Shown here piece by piece: positions 1 through 7,896 of a stretch of DNA of 64,000 nt; position 1 is the stretch's first letter; every line of letters begins with the position of its first letter. The stretch lies in the NCBI RefSeq assembly GCF_036670025.1, contig NZ_CP137640.1, positions 964,001 to 1,028,000 on the forward strand, given 5' to 3'. Both the position numbers and the translations under genes were made by a program. The notes beneath the pieces were generated by a model. That model was given only the letters and a program-made list of their open reading frames with translations, was not told the DNA's origin and made no database searches. The DNA is from Bacillus_BD oryzisoli. Its GTDB lineage: Bacteria; Bacillota; Bacilli; Bacillales; Cytobacillaceae.

Positions 1-1271
1 TCACTGATAATAAAAGAGCTTAAACCACTCAAGGCGATGACAATAATGACAATCGGACTAATAATATTTGCTTGAACGGCTGCCTGTCCCAAAATTAACG
101 CACCGACAATCCCAATCGTTGGTCCAATAGGGGATGGCACGCGTAAGCCAGCTTCACGAATCAGTTCAAAAGCCAATTCCATCATCAAAATTTCAAATAG
201 GGAGGGAAAAGGGACGCGTTCCCTTGTTCCGGCTATTGCCATTAATAAATCAGGCGGGAGCATTCCAATGTGAAAGTTTGTAATGGCGATATAAAAGGAA
301 GATGTGAACATGGCGATAAACATTGCAACGAACCGTAAGATTCTGGTGAAATTTCCGTATGGAGTTCGTAAATAATGATCCTCCGGTGAATGGATCAATG
401 CCCAAAACGTCGCCGGAAGAATAAGACTGCTTGGTGAATTCTCCATTAACAGGATCACATGGCCTTCTTCAATGAAAGAAGCAGCCCGGTCAGGCCGTTC
501 GGAATAGAGGATCGTTGGATATAATGACCGCGGCCGTTCTTCTATATATTGCTCAAGTGTACTTAAATCCATGATTGATTCGACATCAAGGGAATGCAAT
601 TTATCTTTCACAGTTTGGAGCAATTCTTCATTGACAAGATCCTTTTGGTAAACAAGGTACACGTTATTTTTCGAACGTTTAGAAATAAGCATAGTCTCTA
701 CGATTAGGTTTTCATTTTTTAACTTTTTTCGGATCAAGGCGATGTTTGTGATGACTTTTTCGTTAAAAGACTCTTTAGGCCCTTTGACAATGACTTCAGT
801 ATCTGGCTTGCCGATGGCCCTTCCTTGAATGTTTGCCGTTTCAAATAAATAACATTGTTCATCACCATCAACAATAAGCGCTGTATTCCCTCCATTAATC
901 GATTCGAGAGTTTTCTCGATATTGGTCTCTGTATTAATAACTACTCCAGTGCAAAGATCAGGAATCCGTTTGTCCGGGATATCAATGCTAATTAATTTTT
1001 CTGTAATACCTTCCTGGATTTCACGTTTATCTACTATAGAACTGATAAAAATAATAAAGGCACGGCGATTGGTAGAACGTATTATAAACTCCCGTACTTT
1101 CACATCAATATTATTAGGGACACTATAAAGGGTTTTGAAAGTGGCTAAATTTTCCTCGTAATGAACGCTGATCTCTTGTTTCTTTAACTCAATCTCCTGG
1201 GCGTTCGACTTTTCCTTGAATTTTCGATTATTAACCGTACTGAATAACCTATTTAGTATATTCTTTCTCAT
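1..1271 (-). CDS. GerA-family spore germination protein, 3' end outside window
   Basis: A subunit of a Ger-type germinant receptor, an integral protein of the spore inner membrane that helps sense small-molecule germinants. The reading frame stays open from an ATG at 1271 (GAGGG ribosome site just upstream) to the window edge, giving about 423 residues of a family usually near 480-540. The N-terminal half is hydrophilic; then come the GerA hallmarks: a segment reading ERPRSLYPTILYSERPDRAA, an ILPATF stretch, a run of membrane segments and the VPFPSLFEILMMELAFEL-IREAG block. A second, complete GerA homologue lies at 43577, so this is a separate receptor. Its B and C partners would lie to the left, outside the window. 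Family assignment is firm; the germinant is unknown. Confidence 0.9.
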   Translation of the reverse strand, partial: MRKNILNRLFSTVNNRKFKEKSNAQEIELKKQEISVHYEENLATFKTLYSVPNNIDVKVREFIIRSTNRRAFIIFISSIVDKREIQEGITEKLISIDIPDKRIPDLCTGVVINTETNIEKTLESINGGNTALIVDGDEQCYLFETANIQGRAIGKPDTEVIVKGPKESFNEKVITNIALIRKKLKNENLIVETMLISKRSKNNVYLVYQKDLVNEELLQTVKDKLHSLDVESIMDLSTLEQYIEERPRSLYPTILYSERPDRAASFIEEGHVILLMENSPSSLILPATFWALIHSPEDHYLRTPYGNFTRILRFVAMFIAMFTSSFYIAITNFHIGMLPPDLLMAIAGTRERVPFPSLFEILMMELAFELIREAGLRVPSPIGPTIGIVGALILGQAAVQANIISPIVIIVIALSGLSSFIIS

Positions 1272-1333
1272 CCTGAATCCCTCGAAACTTTTTTAGTAGT
1301 ATTCCACAAAAAGACAAGTATATGTAAGAAAAT

Positions 1334-1390
1334 GGTTTAGTGCATTAAAGCGGCGGGGGCCTGTCCCCCGCCGCTTTAATGCACTAAACC
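1334..1390. terminator. Perfect 26-bp inverted repeat, GC-rich core
   Basis: Two perfectly complementary 26-bp arms (1334-1359 and 1365-1390) enclose a 5-nt loop. The core is a run of G pairing with a run of C, flanked by AT-rich arms. It lies between the divergent gerA-like and M15 peptidase genes, so it terminates neither gene directly on the coding side. It is more likely a small repeat element with a GGGGACAGGC-type core than a dedicated terminator. Confidence 0.6.
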
Positions 1391-1477
1391 TTATGACCAT
1401 TTTTGTCTATGAAACTATTATTTTATGGTTTTCGCCTTATAATAGTAAGTAGGTCGATTAGGAAAGGATAAGACGTT

Positions 1478-2050
1478 TTGAAGAGGAAATGGTTGGGTAG
1501 TTCATTTATTACATTTGTTCTTGTGTTGATGGCTGTTGTTTTATATCTCCAATATTTGATGCAGCCGGATAGGAATCCGGAAATGAATCTGAATGCTCCG
1601 ATGCCGGATGGTCTTCATCCGGTAGTTGAGGAAAAGACGAATCAATTGCAACAACAAGCAGCGGAAAAAGGAATATCTATTGTTATAACCGATGGTTTTC
1701 GAAGTGCAGAAGATCAGGATAAATTATATGAAAAAGGCCGTTCAACAGAAGGAACGATCGTCACATATGCCAAAGGAGGAGAGTCTTATCATAATTTTGG
1801 ACTTGCTGTCGATTTTGCGATAAAGATTCCGTCAGGAGATGTGATTTGGGATATGTCGTATGATGGGAATGGGAACAGCATCCCGGATTGGACAGAAGTT
1901 GTATCGCTTGCCAAAGGCCTTGGCTTTGAATGGGGCGGGGATTGGGCCCGGTTTAAAGATTATCCTCACCTTCAGATGGACTTTGGCTTATCAATAGCTG
2001 CCCTGCAAAGAGGGGAAAGACCTGAAGAACAACCGTCGACCGACAGCTAA
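1478..2050 (+). CDS. M15-family cell-wall peptidase (VanY/CwlK-like)
   Basis: Predicted metallopeptidase that cuts peptidoglycan stem peptides, either a D,D-carboxypeptidase or an L-alanyl-D-glutamate endopeptidase of family M15. An N-terminal membrane anchor (residues about 8-27) places the 190-residue protein outside the cell. Zinc-site motifs are visible: the SYHNFGLAVDF stretch supplies the first His and the Asp, and the GFEWGGDW...YPHLQMDF stretch supplies the second His. GFRSAEDQ is the usual conserved upstream motif. The start is a TTG preceded by GGAAAGG at about 10 nt. It is a single-gene unit closed by a clear terminator. M15 membership is secure; which peptide bond it cuts is not. 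Confidence 0.88.
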   Translation: MKRKWLGSSFITFVLVLMAVVLYLQYLMQPDRNPEMNLNAPMPDGLHPVVEEKTNQLQQQAAEKGISIVITDGFRSAEDQDKLYEKGRSTEGTIVTYAKGGESYHNFGLAVDFAIKIPSGDVIWDMSYDGNGNSIPDWTEVVSLAKGLGFEWGGDWARFKDYPHLQMDFGLSIAALQRGERPEEQPSTDS

Positions 2051-2056
2051 TAATAA

Positions 2057-2085
2057 CTCCGACAGTAAAATCTGTCGGAGCTTTT
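2057..2085 (+). terminator. Rho-independent terminator of the M15 peptidase gene
   Basis: A 9-bp perfect stem, CTCCGACAG with CTGTCGGAG, has a 6-nt loop and is followed by CTTTT, directly after the stop codon. Confidence 0.85.
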
Positions 2086-2166
2086 AGTATTTAAAATGGT
2101 CTCAAAAAACAATGATTGTAAATAAACATTTCGGGTAACCTAACCTGTAAAAGCGGGGTGGTTAGA

Positions 2167-2433
2167 TTGAAAGATAAAAGATTTAACATTGCTCATAAAG
2201 AAGCAATCATTGGCGTTATTTTAGTCATAATTAATTTCCTTTGGTGGTATGGCTTTGCCTATGGTTTAGGGTCAGGAGACCCGAAAAAATATCAATATAT
2301 TTTTGGGATGCCTGCATGGTTTTTTTATAGCTGCGTAGTTGGAACAATTGCTATGTCAATCCTTGTTTACTTGTGTATTAAATTCATTTTTAAAGAGGTT
2401 TCGTTTGAAGAGGAAGAGGGGAGTGGAAAATGA
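2167..2433 (+). CDS. yhdT: YhdT-family small membrane protein (DUF997)
   Basis: Small two-helix membrane protein almost always encoded just before panF and thought to assist or associate with the pantothenate symporter. Hydrophobic segments lie at roughly residues 13-34 and 52-74, separated by a short polar loop; the tail is acidic. The TTG at 2167 is preferred because GGGGTGG sits 6 nt upstream of it; a GTG at 2158 would fall inside that ribosome site. This gives about 88 residues. The gene overlaps panF by 4 bp (ATGA), so the two are translationally coupled. The family is recognised; its biochemical role is not established. Confidence 0.8.
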   Translation: MKDKRFNIAHKEAIIGVILVIINFLWWYGFAYGLGSGDPKKYQYIFGMPAWFFYSCVVGTIAMSILVYLCIKFIFKEVSFEEEEGSGK

Positions 2434-3878
2434 ATACAGCTGTTATTGTGCCATTACTTCTTTTTCTAATTCTTTATTTTTTAATTGGTGTTTGGGCTAA
2501 TCGATTTGTTCAAAAGTCAAATAATTTTCTCCAGGAATATTTTCTTGGCAGCAGAGAGCTTGGCGGCTTTGTGCTAGCGATGACGCTTATCGCTACATAT
2601 GGAAGTGCAAGCAGCTTTATAGGAGGACCGGGTGTTGCGTATACAACCGGTTTAGGCTGGGTGCTGCTATCAATGGCACAGCTGCCTACCGGTTATTTTG
2701 TCTTAATGGCATTGGGGAAGAAGTTTGCTATTATCGCGAGAAAAAATAATTACATAACGATCATTGATTTTCTAAAAGACCGATATAAAAGTAATATCAT
2801 TGTTCTTATCTCTGCCTTAAGCATCATTATCTTTCTTTTCTCATCGATGATTGCACAATGGGTCGGAGGCGGAAGGTTAATTGAATCGTTAACCGGGTTA
2901 TCTTATCATACCTCATTATTGATTTTTGCTGTCACTGTGTTGGTGTATGTCTTAATTGGAGGATTTAGAGCAGTTGTTTTGACTGATACAGCACAAGGCA
3001 TTGTCATGTTAGTTGGAACCATTGTCCTGCTGGTTGCAACAATAACTGCCGGCGGCGGGTTATCGGCAATTATGTCTAAACTCACGGCAGAAAATCCTAA
3101 CCTTGTCTCACCATATGGAGCAGACAGGCAATTATCCTCGCTATATGTGTCTACCTTTTGGATACTGGTTGGCGTGGGGGTTATCGGCCTGCCGCAGATG
3201 GCAGTTCGGGCGATGTCCTATAAAGATTCAAAGTCCATGCACCGGGCAATCATTATTGGTACCATCGTGATTGGGACCATTATGTTTGGCATGCACTTAA
3301 TTGGTGTATTAGCTCGTGCAATCCTGCCGGGAATTGAAATTGGTGATACGGTAATGCCAATGCTTACATTGAAGGTGCTGTCACCGGTTTTGGCAGGGTT
3401 GGTCCTATCAGCGCCGATGGCTGCCATTATGTCCACTATCTCTTCCTTATTAATTCTTGTCAGTTCAACTGTTGTGAAGGATATTTACTTGAATTTTATT
3501 CAACCGGATGCGACTGAAAGGCAAATTAAGCAGACTAGCTTTTGGGTGACAACGTTAATTGGTGCAGCCGTGATTCTATTTGCTTTGAATCCGCCAGATT
3601 TATTAGTATGGTTGAATCTTTTTTCATTCGGCGGACTTGAATCCGTTTTTATCTGGCCGATTATTTTAGGCCTCTATTGGAGAAAAGGGAATAAATATGG
3701 TGCAGTTTCATCAATGATTATTGGGATGAGTTCCTATATTCTATTTGATCGTTTATATCCCAATGCACTTGGGATGCATACGGTTATATTACCAATTGTC
3801 CTTTCGTTAATTACTTTTATCCTCGTCAGTCTGGCAGTCCCTTCTGTCGAGGCAAGTGGGAAATCGTGGGCAGAATAA
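2430..3878 (+). CDS. panF: Sodium/pantothenate symporter PanF
   Basis: Member of the sodium:solute symporter (SSS) family that imports pantothenate, the vitamin B5 precursor of coenzyme A, with sodium. The 482 residues match the length of the Escherichia coli protein. About 13 hydrophobic segments are visible, with the SSS-type AMTLIATYGSASSFIGGPG segment near residues 50-70 and an IGGFRAVVLTDTAQG segment near 170-185. The ATG overlaps yhdT and follows an AGAGGGGAG ribosome site inside yhdT. The pairing with yhdT strongly supports pantothenate as substrate over other SSS substrates. A terminator follows directly. Confidence 0.93.
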   Translation: MNTAVIVPLLLFLILYFLIGVWANRFVQKSNNFLQEYFLGSRELGGFVLAMTLIATYGSASSFIGGPGVAYTTGLGWVLLSMAQLPTGYFVLMALGKKFAIIARKNNYITIIDFLKDRYKSNIIVLISALSIIIFLFSSMIAQWVGGGRLIESLTGLSYHTSLLIFAVTVLVYVLIGGFRAVVLTDTAQGIVMLVGTIVLLVATITAGGGLSAIMSKLTAENPNLVSPYGADRQLSSLYVSTFWILVGVGVIGLPQMAVRAMSYKDSKSMHRAIIIGTIVIGTIMFGMHLIGVLARAILPGIEIGDTVMPMLTLKVLSPVLAGLVLSAPMAAIMSTISSLLILVSSTVVKDIYLNFIQPDATERQIKQTSFWVTTLIGAAVILFALNPPDLLVWLNLFSFGGLESVFIWPIILGLYWRKGNKYGAVSSMIIGMSSYILFDRLYPNALGMHTVILPIVLSLITFILVSLAVPSVEASGKSWAE

Positions 3879-3930
3879 TCTTAGTAAATCATGTTGGAAA
3901 ATTTCGTTATTCCATAGCGTTATCAAATTA

Positions 3931-3968
3931 AAAAAAGCCGGGTGCGATTATCTGCACTCCGGCTTTAT
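3931..3968 (+). terminator. Terminator after panF
   Basis: AAAGCCGG-GTGC pairs with GCAC-t-CCGGCTTT around a small loop, ending in a T-containing stretch, about 55 bp after the panF stop codon. Confidence 0.8.
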
Positions 3969-3982
3969 ACTTATACATAAAG

Positions 3983-4164
3983 TTATCAACAGAAAAAAAC
4001 TATATATACTGACATTTCCACAGGTTTATCCACATTATCCACAAAAAAACGCTGTGAAATCAAGGGGTTTTATTAACAATAAAATTTCAAATCAAGGGCT
4101 GTTAAAATCATATTTTTAAGAGTTATCAACATTGTTAACAACTTTGTGGATAACTTTATACACA
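3983..4164. promoter_or_regulatory. Cluster of DnaA boxes
   Basis: Three perfect DnaA boxes (TTATCCACA) lie at 4026-4034, 4035-4043 (directly abutting) and, in reverse, 4145-4153. Three one-mismatch boxes are at 3983-3991, 4123-4131 (both TTATCAACA) and 4156-4164 (TTATACACA). Weaker two-mismatch copies sit at 4014-4022 and 4070-4078. The DNA is AT-rich. There is no dnaA or dnaN nearby, so this is not the normal origin context. It occupies the roughly 290-bp gap between panF and the yfhD-like genes, and no gene is supported in it. DnaA-box clusters outside oriC are known in B. subtilis as initiation-control or transcription sites. Confidence 0.75.
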
Positions 4165-4168
4165 GAGA

Positions 4169-4318
4169 CTATTTATTTTTTCGTTTTGCAGCCCGTTGAT
4201 TAGCTGCTTCAGCTCTCGCTTGTGCCTCTAAATCATTCTGATCAGCTAGTTCTTGTGAAAATTCTTCATCAACGCCATCTGACTTAAAGTTGTTTTTATA
4301 ATTATTTTCTTTAGCCAT
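4169..4318 (-). CDS. Small YfhD-like protein
   Basis: A 49-residue charged protein rich in Asn, Glu, Ala and Lys, with no hydrophobic segment. The central part, EEFSQELADQNDLEAQARAE, resembles the C-terminal half of the YfhD family, and the neighbouring gene carries the typical YfhD N-terminus. The start is an ATG 11 nt after a GGAAGGAG ribosome site. Composition and context (beside another YfhD protein, yfhE and sspK) suggest expression in spores, but no function is known. Its right-hand neighbour on the same strand begins only about 57 bp away. Confidence 0.7.
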   Translation of the reverse strand: MAKENNYKNNFKSDGVDEEFSQELADQNDLEAQARAEAANQRAAKRKNK

Positions 4319-4374
4319 TTTCAACCAACTCCTTCCTGTCAATTAAAATAGCTGGAACATTGAATGAGCCATGT

Positions 4375-4560
4375 CTAACCGTTATTTCCTTGATTTCTTT
4401 GATTAGCAGCATTTGCTAAAGCCTGTTCTTCCCTGCTAAGCTGATTATTCAATTCTTTGGCATACTCTTCACTCATACGATCATATTTCATATTTTTAGG
4501 AACTTGAGGAAGTGAACTTTTATTTCTATCACGTGTTTTATGTCCTTGAGCACGACCCAT
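4375..4560 (-). CDS. yfhD: YfhD-family small protein
   Basis: A 61-residue basic protein with the N-terminal signature MGRAQGHKTRDRNK followed by LPQVPK, as I recall it for the YfhD family; the C-terminus is rich in Asn and Gln. The ATG at 4560 is chosen over an upstream codon because AAAGGAG lies 8 nt before it. It sits in the same relative place as yfhD in B. subtilis, beside yfhE and upstream of recX. It has no membrane segment or catalytic motif. Function is unknown; a sporulation role is inferred from context only. Confidence 0.72.
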   Translation of the reverse strand: MGRAQGHKTRDRNKSSLPQVPKNMKYDRMSEEYAKELNNQLSREEQALANAANQRNQGNNG

Positions 4561-4669
4561 ATACAAAACTCCTTTCAAATAATAAAGTATGAAGCATTGC
4601 TCCATACTTTATTATGTTCTTAAGCCCAGCTGACTATGAAAGGTAAGTTGTTACAAGCCATATCTTGGG

Positions 4670-4792
4670 TTATTTTCTTCCTTTACGGTCCATGAAACCG
4701 CCGGCACGGTCTGCCATCTTAAAATCACGCTGATAAGACACAGCCTGCATACTTGTTAAGGTACTTTTTTCTTTGTCCGTTTTTTTAGGCAT
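4670..4792 (-). CDS. yfhE: YfhE-family small protein
   Basis: A 40-residue basic protein with a YQRDFKMADRA core typical of the short YfhE family. The ATG at 4792 follows a GGAAGG ribosome site. The gene lies between yfhD and recX, as yfhD-yfhE do in B. subtilis. There are no domains that would reveal a biochemical activity. Naming rests on the short core motif and synteny. Confidence 0.7.
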   Translation of the reverse strand: MPKKTDKEKSTLTSMQAVSYQRDFKMADRAGGFMDRKGRK

Positions 4793-4961
4793 TAGAATCC
4801 TTCCTTTCATGAAAGTATCTTCCACATTTTTCCCTTAATAAAAAGGATTCATACTTCATGTCAAATAGTAAAAAAAGTAAAATTATTCATCCCCATTTCA
4901 TGCTGCTGTTTATTCAAATTTCACTGCGGGATATGCTACATTTATATGAGAGGTGAAATTG

Positions 4962-5771
4962 ATGCCGATTATTACAAAAATTACAACCCAGCGAAAAAAT
5001 AAAGAACGCTATAATATTTTTCTCGATGAAGGAAAAGGAGAACAATATGCTTTTAGTGTAGATGAAGCAGTATTAGTGAAGTATCAGTTGAAAAAAGGAA
5101 TGGAATTGGATGACTTTTTCATTACTGAAATTCATTATGAAGATGATATTCGTAGAGCGTATAACCTCGCTCTGCATTATTTAACGCGAAGAATCAGGTC
5201 AGAGGCCGAGGTTCGCTTATATTTAGGAGAAAAGGAAATTGATGAGCCAATTATACAAGAGGTCGTGATAAAGCTGTATGAATACCAGTTCCTTAATGAT
5301 GAACAGTATGCTGTTGCTTACGTGAGAACGCAAATGAATACAACAGATAAAGGGACTGTTTTAATCAGAAGCGAGTTAAAAGAAAAAGGGATTAGTGAAA
5401 AGAATATAAATCTAGCCCTCAAGGAATATCCGTATGATTCCCAATTGGAAAAGGCAAAAATTCTATGTGAAAAAACAGCCCAGAAAAATCAAAAGGATTC
5501 TGAAAGGGTTCTTAAGGCAAAGCTTGAACAAAAATTGATCCGAAAAGGTTTTAGCTTTGACATCATAGCCGAGGCAATCGATAGTACAAATTTGAAAAGA
5601 AACGATGATGGTATGGAGGCATTGCGCTATCAAGCTGAAAAATTACAGCGTAAATATGCTAATGAATCGGGATATGCTTACGAGCAAAAAATGAAAAGTG
5701 CACTATACCGCAAAGGTTTTTCCCTTGAACAAATTGAAAAATATCTTCATCAACAAGATTGGAATGAATAG
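4962..5771 (+). CDS. recX: Regulatory protein RecX
   Basis: RecX binds RecA filaments and modulates strand exchange and the SOS response in the cytoplasm. The protein has about 269 residues, the longer form usual in Bacillaceae. It shows the three-helix repeats of the family: ALHYLTRRIRSEAEVRLYL near residues 65-83, FLNDEQYAVAYVR near 110, then further LxxKGIS/KGFS repeats to the C-terminus. The ATG at 4962 is preferred to the GTG at 4953, which lies inside the GAGAGGTG ribosome site. It corresponds to yfhG of B. subtilis and is followed by yfhH, as expected. Confidence 0.92.
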   Translation: MPIITKITTQRKNKERYNIFLDEGKGEQYAFSVDEAVLVKYQLKKGMELDDFFITEIHYEDDIRRAYNLALHYLTRRIRSEAEVRLYLGEKEIDEPIIQEVVIKLYEYQFLNDEQYAVAYVRTQMNTTDKGTVLIRSELKEKGISEKNINLALKEYPYDSQLEKAKILCEKTAQKNQKDSERVLKAKLEQKLIRKGFSFDIIAEAIDSTNLKRNDDGMEALRYQAEKLQRKYANESGYAYEQKMKSALYRKGFSLEQIEKYLHQQDWNE

Positions 5772-5858
5772 GAAACACGCTTTTCTTTCCTAATAAATAC
5801 TTTTTCATTATACTAAAAATAGATTATGTAGGCCGTAAAGAAAAAAGGGGATGGTTTC

Positions 5859-6185
5859 ATGCAATCACAAGAAAAAAGATACAGCCAATTATCGAAATAT
5901 GAACTGCAACAGGAAATTGCCAAATTACATGAAAAGGCAAGAAAAGCAGAACAAATGGGCATGGTCAATGAGTTTGCTGTATTGGAACGCAAGGCAATAA
6001 TGGCTAAAGCGTATTTATTAGATCCAAATGATTTTATTCCTGGGGAGATTTATCATATTGAAGGAGATCCTGGTGCTTATTTTAAAATAAACTATTTAAA
6101 CGGCGTATTTGCATGGGGGCATCGTCTGAGAAATGGACAGGATGAAGAAGCATTACCCATTTCTATGCTGGTTAAGCTTCAGTAA
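5859..6185 (+). CDS. yfhH: YfhH family protein (DUF1811)
   Basis: A 108-residue soluble protein matching the YfhH family found next to recX in Bacillaceae. The N-terminal half is a charged helical segment (residues 5-50); the C-terminal half is a small beta-rich domain with the motif PGEIYHIEGDPGAYFKI. The start is ATG after a GGGATGG site. It is followed by a small TAAGGAG/CTCCTTA hairpin at 6182-6206. No biochemical function is known; the link to recX is positional only. Confidence 0.82.
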   Translation: MQSQEKRYSQLSKYELQQEIAKLHEKARKAEQMGMVNEFAVLERKAIMAKAYLLDPNDFIPGEIYHIEGDPGAYFKINYLNGVFAWGHRLRNGQDEEALPISMLVKLQ

Positions 6186-6274
6186 GGAGGGGGCAGACTC
6201 CTTACCGAAGCTATGATGGTTGGAATTCGTTTTACTTTACTTGTCTAGCTCAAGAAGCCATTGGCTTTTTGTCA

Positions 6275-6448
6275 TTAAAACAAATTAGATGTATCAATCT
6301 CTCTGTTAGAAGAAGCTCGCATTCTTTCTTGCGGATGTGTATTAATAGTTCCGTCTGCTCTTCTTGAAGCGTATTCCGCTTTAGCACGAGGTTCTCCCTC
6401 AAATTTATTATTACTTTGATTGGGGAAACCGTTTTGTTTATTTCGCAT
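6275..6448 (-). CDS. sspK: Small acid-soluble spore protein K
   Basis: A 57-residue minor SASP located in the spore core, expressed late in the forespore. The sequence begins MRNKQNGFPNQ and contains KFEGEPRAKAEYASRRADG, the conserved middle of the SspK family. The ATG at 6448 follows a strong AGGAGG site. It is oriented against recX-yfhH, in the same relative place as in B. subtilis. It has no GPR cleavage site of the alpha/beta SASP type, as expected for this minor class. Confidence 0.9.
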   Translation of the reverse strand: MRNKQNGFPNQSNNKFEGEPRAKAEYASRRADGTINTHPQERMRASSNREIDTSNLF

Positions 6449-6610
6449 GTAAAAACCTCCTAAATGCGGGATAAGAAAAGGTGGTCATGGAGAGTAATAC
6501 TTCATGATCACTTATAATTAGTATGTACTAGCTTGCTGGCTGCTATAACCCATCTAACCGCTTAATTAATGGTAAAACCGTAACGGGATAAAAATTAGTC
6601 CAGAATGCAC

Positions 6611-6640
6611 AAAAAAGCGATGTCTTTGATGACATCGCTT
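6611..6640 (-). terminator. Terminator after yfhP
   Basis: The 10-bp stem AAGCGATGTC/GACATCGCTT directly follows the yfhP stop codon and is bordered by a run of A on the plus strand (U in the minus transcript). Confidence 0.85.
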
Positions 6641-7620
6641 TAACTTGGAATGATATCCAATTTTTTTCGGAGCTTTTCTTCGCTGAAAATCCAGCCGGTA
6701 TATGAAGTAAGGACGTTTAAATTAAGATCGAGATGGACAACTGCTACGAACGGATAATAATCCTTGCTGCGATAGCGTAAGTCAATAAAGCGAACTTCAT
6801 AGTGGTCATCATATTCATCCACTTCCCAACGATATACTGGTGAGAAGGACAGAAAAGCCGCTAAATTTTCATCTTTCTTTGCTGCCTCTAAAACAGGAGT
6901 TTCAGGAACCTCAACACGATTGAACTGGTCTAATATTTGTACTTGTCTATTTACTGACCGTCCGACAAAGAATTGATGTTTATTCATCACCGCAATTTTC
7001 CAATGGTGAAATCTCATCGTTGGAGCTATGATAATCTCAGTCGCATCTGGAATCCTTTGTAAAACCTTCCTATAAACATTTTGTCTTACGATGAAGCGGA
7101 TAATGTAATAGACAATCAAAACTGCATATATCACAGCAAAGGTATATCCAGGATCAGTACCTAATCCCCATAAAATTAAACCTAGAACATGGATGGTAAA
7201 AATAAACGGGTCAAAGGTGTTGATGACTCCAAGTGCCACCCATTTTGCTGAGAAAGGCCGCAATGCTTGTGTCCCATATGCGTTAAAAATATCGACAAAA
7301 ACATGGAGGAAAACAGCTAGAAATGTCCAGAGCCATAAGTGTAATAAATCAGCGGTCGGGAAAAAAGGATAGACGACTGCGATTATACCTAACGGCCATA
7401 AAAGTACAGCAGGTATGGAATGTGTGATTCCACGATGATTACGGATATAGACCGCATTGTTTCGCAGCTTTAATACGGTATCAATATCAGGTGCTTGTGA
7501 GCCGACAATAACCGAAATTAAGACACCTGTTGCTGTTGCTGAACTCTCAGCCACAACAGGATCAAGTGTTGCCAGACCGCCTAGGGCTAACCCCATAACT
7601 ACATGTGTACCTGTATCCAA
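6640..7620 (-). CDS. yfhP: YfhP, predicted membrane-bound metal-dependent hydrolase
   Basis: Member of the YdjM/YfhP family (LexA-binding inner-membrane-associated hydrolase-like, DUF457). It has about 326 residues. The N-terminus THVVMGLALGGLA and the block PDIDTVLKLRN...RNHRGITHS provide the His/Asp residues thought to bind metal; four or more membrane helices follow between residues 60 and 180, then a soluble C-terminal domain. The TTG at 7620 is preferred because a GGAGG site lies 8 nt before it; the upstream in-frame ATG has no ribosome site. It is divergent from mutY, as in B. subtilis. The actual substrate is unknown. Confidence 0.85.
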   Translation of the reverse strand: MDTGTHVVMGLALGGLATLDPVVAESSATATGVLISVIVGSQAPDIDTVLKLRNNAVYIRNHRGITHSIPAVLLWPLGIIAVVYPFFPTADLLHLWLWTFLAVFLHVFVDIFNAYGTQALRPFSAKWVALGVINTFDPFIFTIHVLGLILWGLGTDPGYTFAVIYAVLIVYYIIRFIVRQNVYRKVLQRIPDATEIIIAPTMRFHHWKIAVMNKHQFFVGRSVNRQVQILDQFNRVEVPETPVLEAAKKDENLAAFLSFSPVYRWEVDEYDDHYEVRFIDLRYRSKDYYPFVAVVHLDLNLNVLTSYTGWIFSEEKLRKKLDIIPS

Positions 7621-7896
7621 GGAAGAAACCTCCTTAATTCGGTATTTACAGTGGGGATATAACATATGTCTAAACAGCTGTCTCCCGCGCAAGCTGCTGC
7701 AATCCAAATTAGGGAAAAACAGCTTACCATATATTAAGTGTATCAGAATATCATTTGTTTGACAGAGGAAAATATGTATTTTTTGCGATAATAATTTTAA
7801 TATTACGTGTATTCCAATAAAATAAATTTACACAAAATTAATCTGCATTAATAATATTACCCAATTTAATCTGTTTTACAGCCTGGAGGAACAAAA

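Noticed and set aside
3856..4119. Open frame of 87 codons across the DnaA-box cluster
   Set aside because: It begins inside panF, has no ribosome site, biased composition, and runs through a terminator and DnaA boxes.
3983..4164. Chromosomal or plasmid replication origin
   Set aside because: No dnaA, dnaN, rep gene or GC-skew evidence available; the neighbourhood is an ordinary chromosomal housekeeping block.
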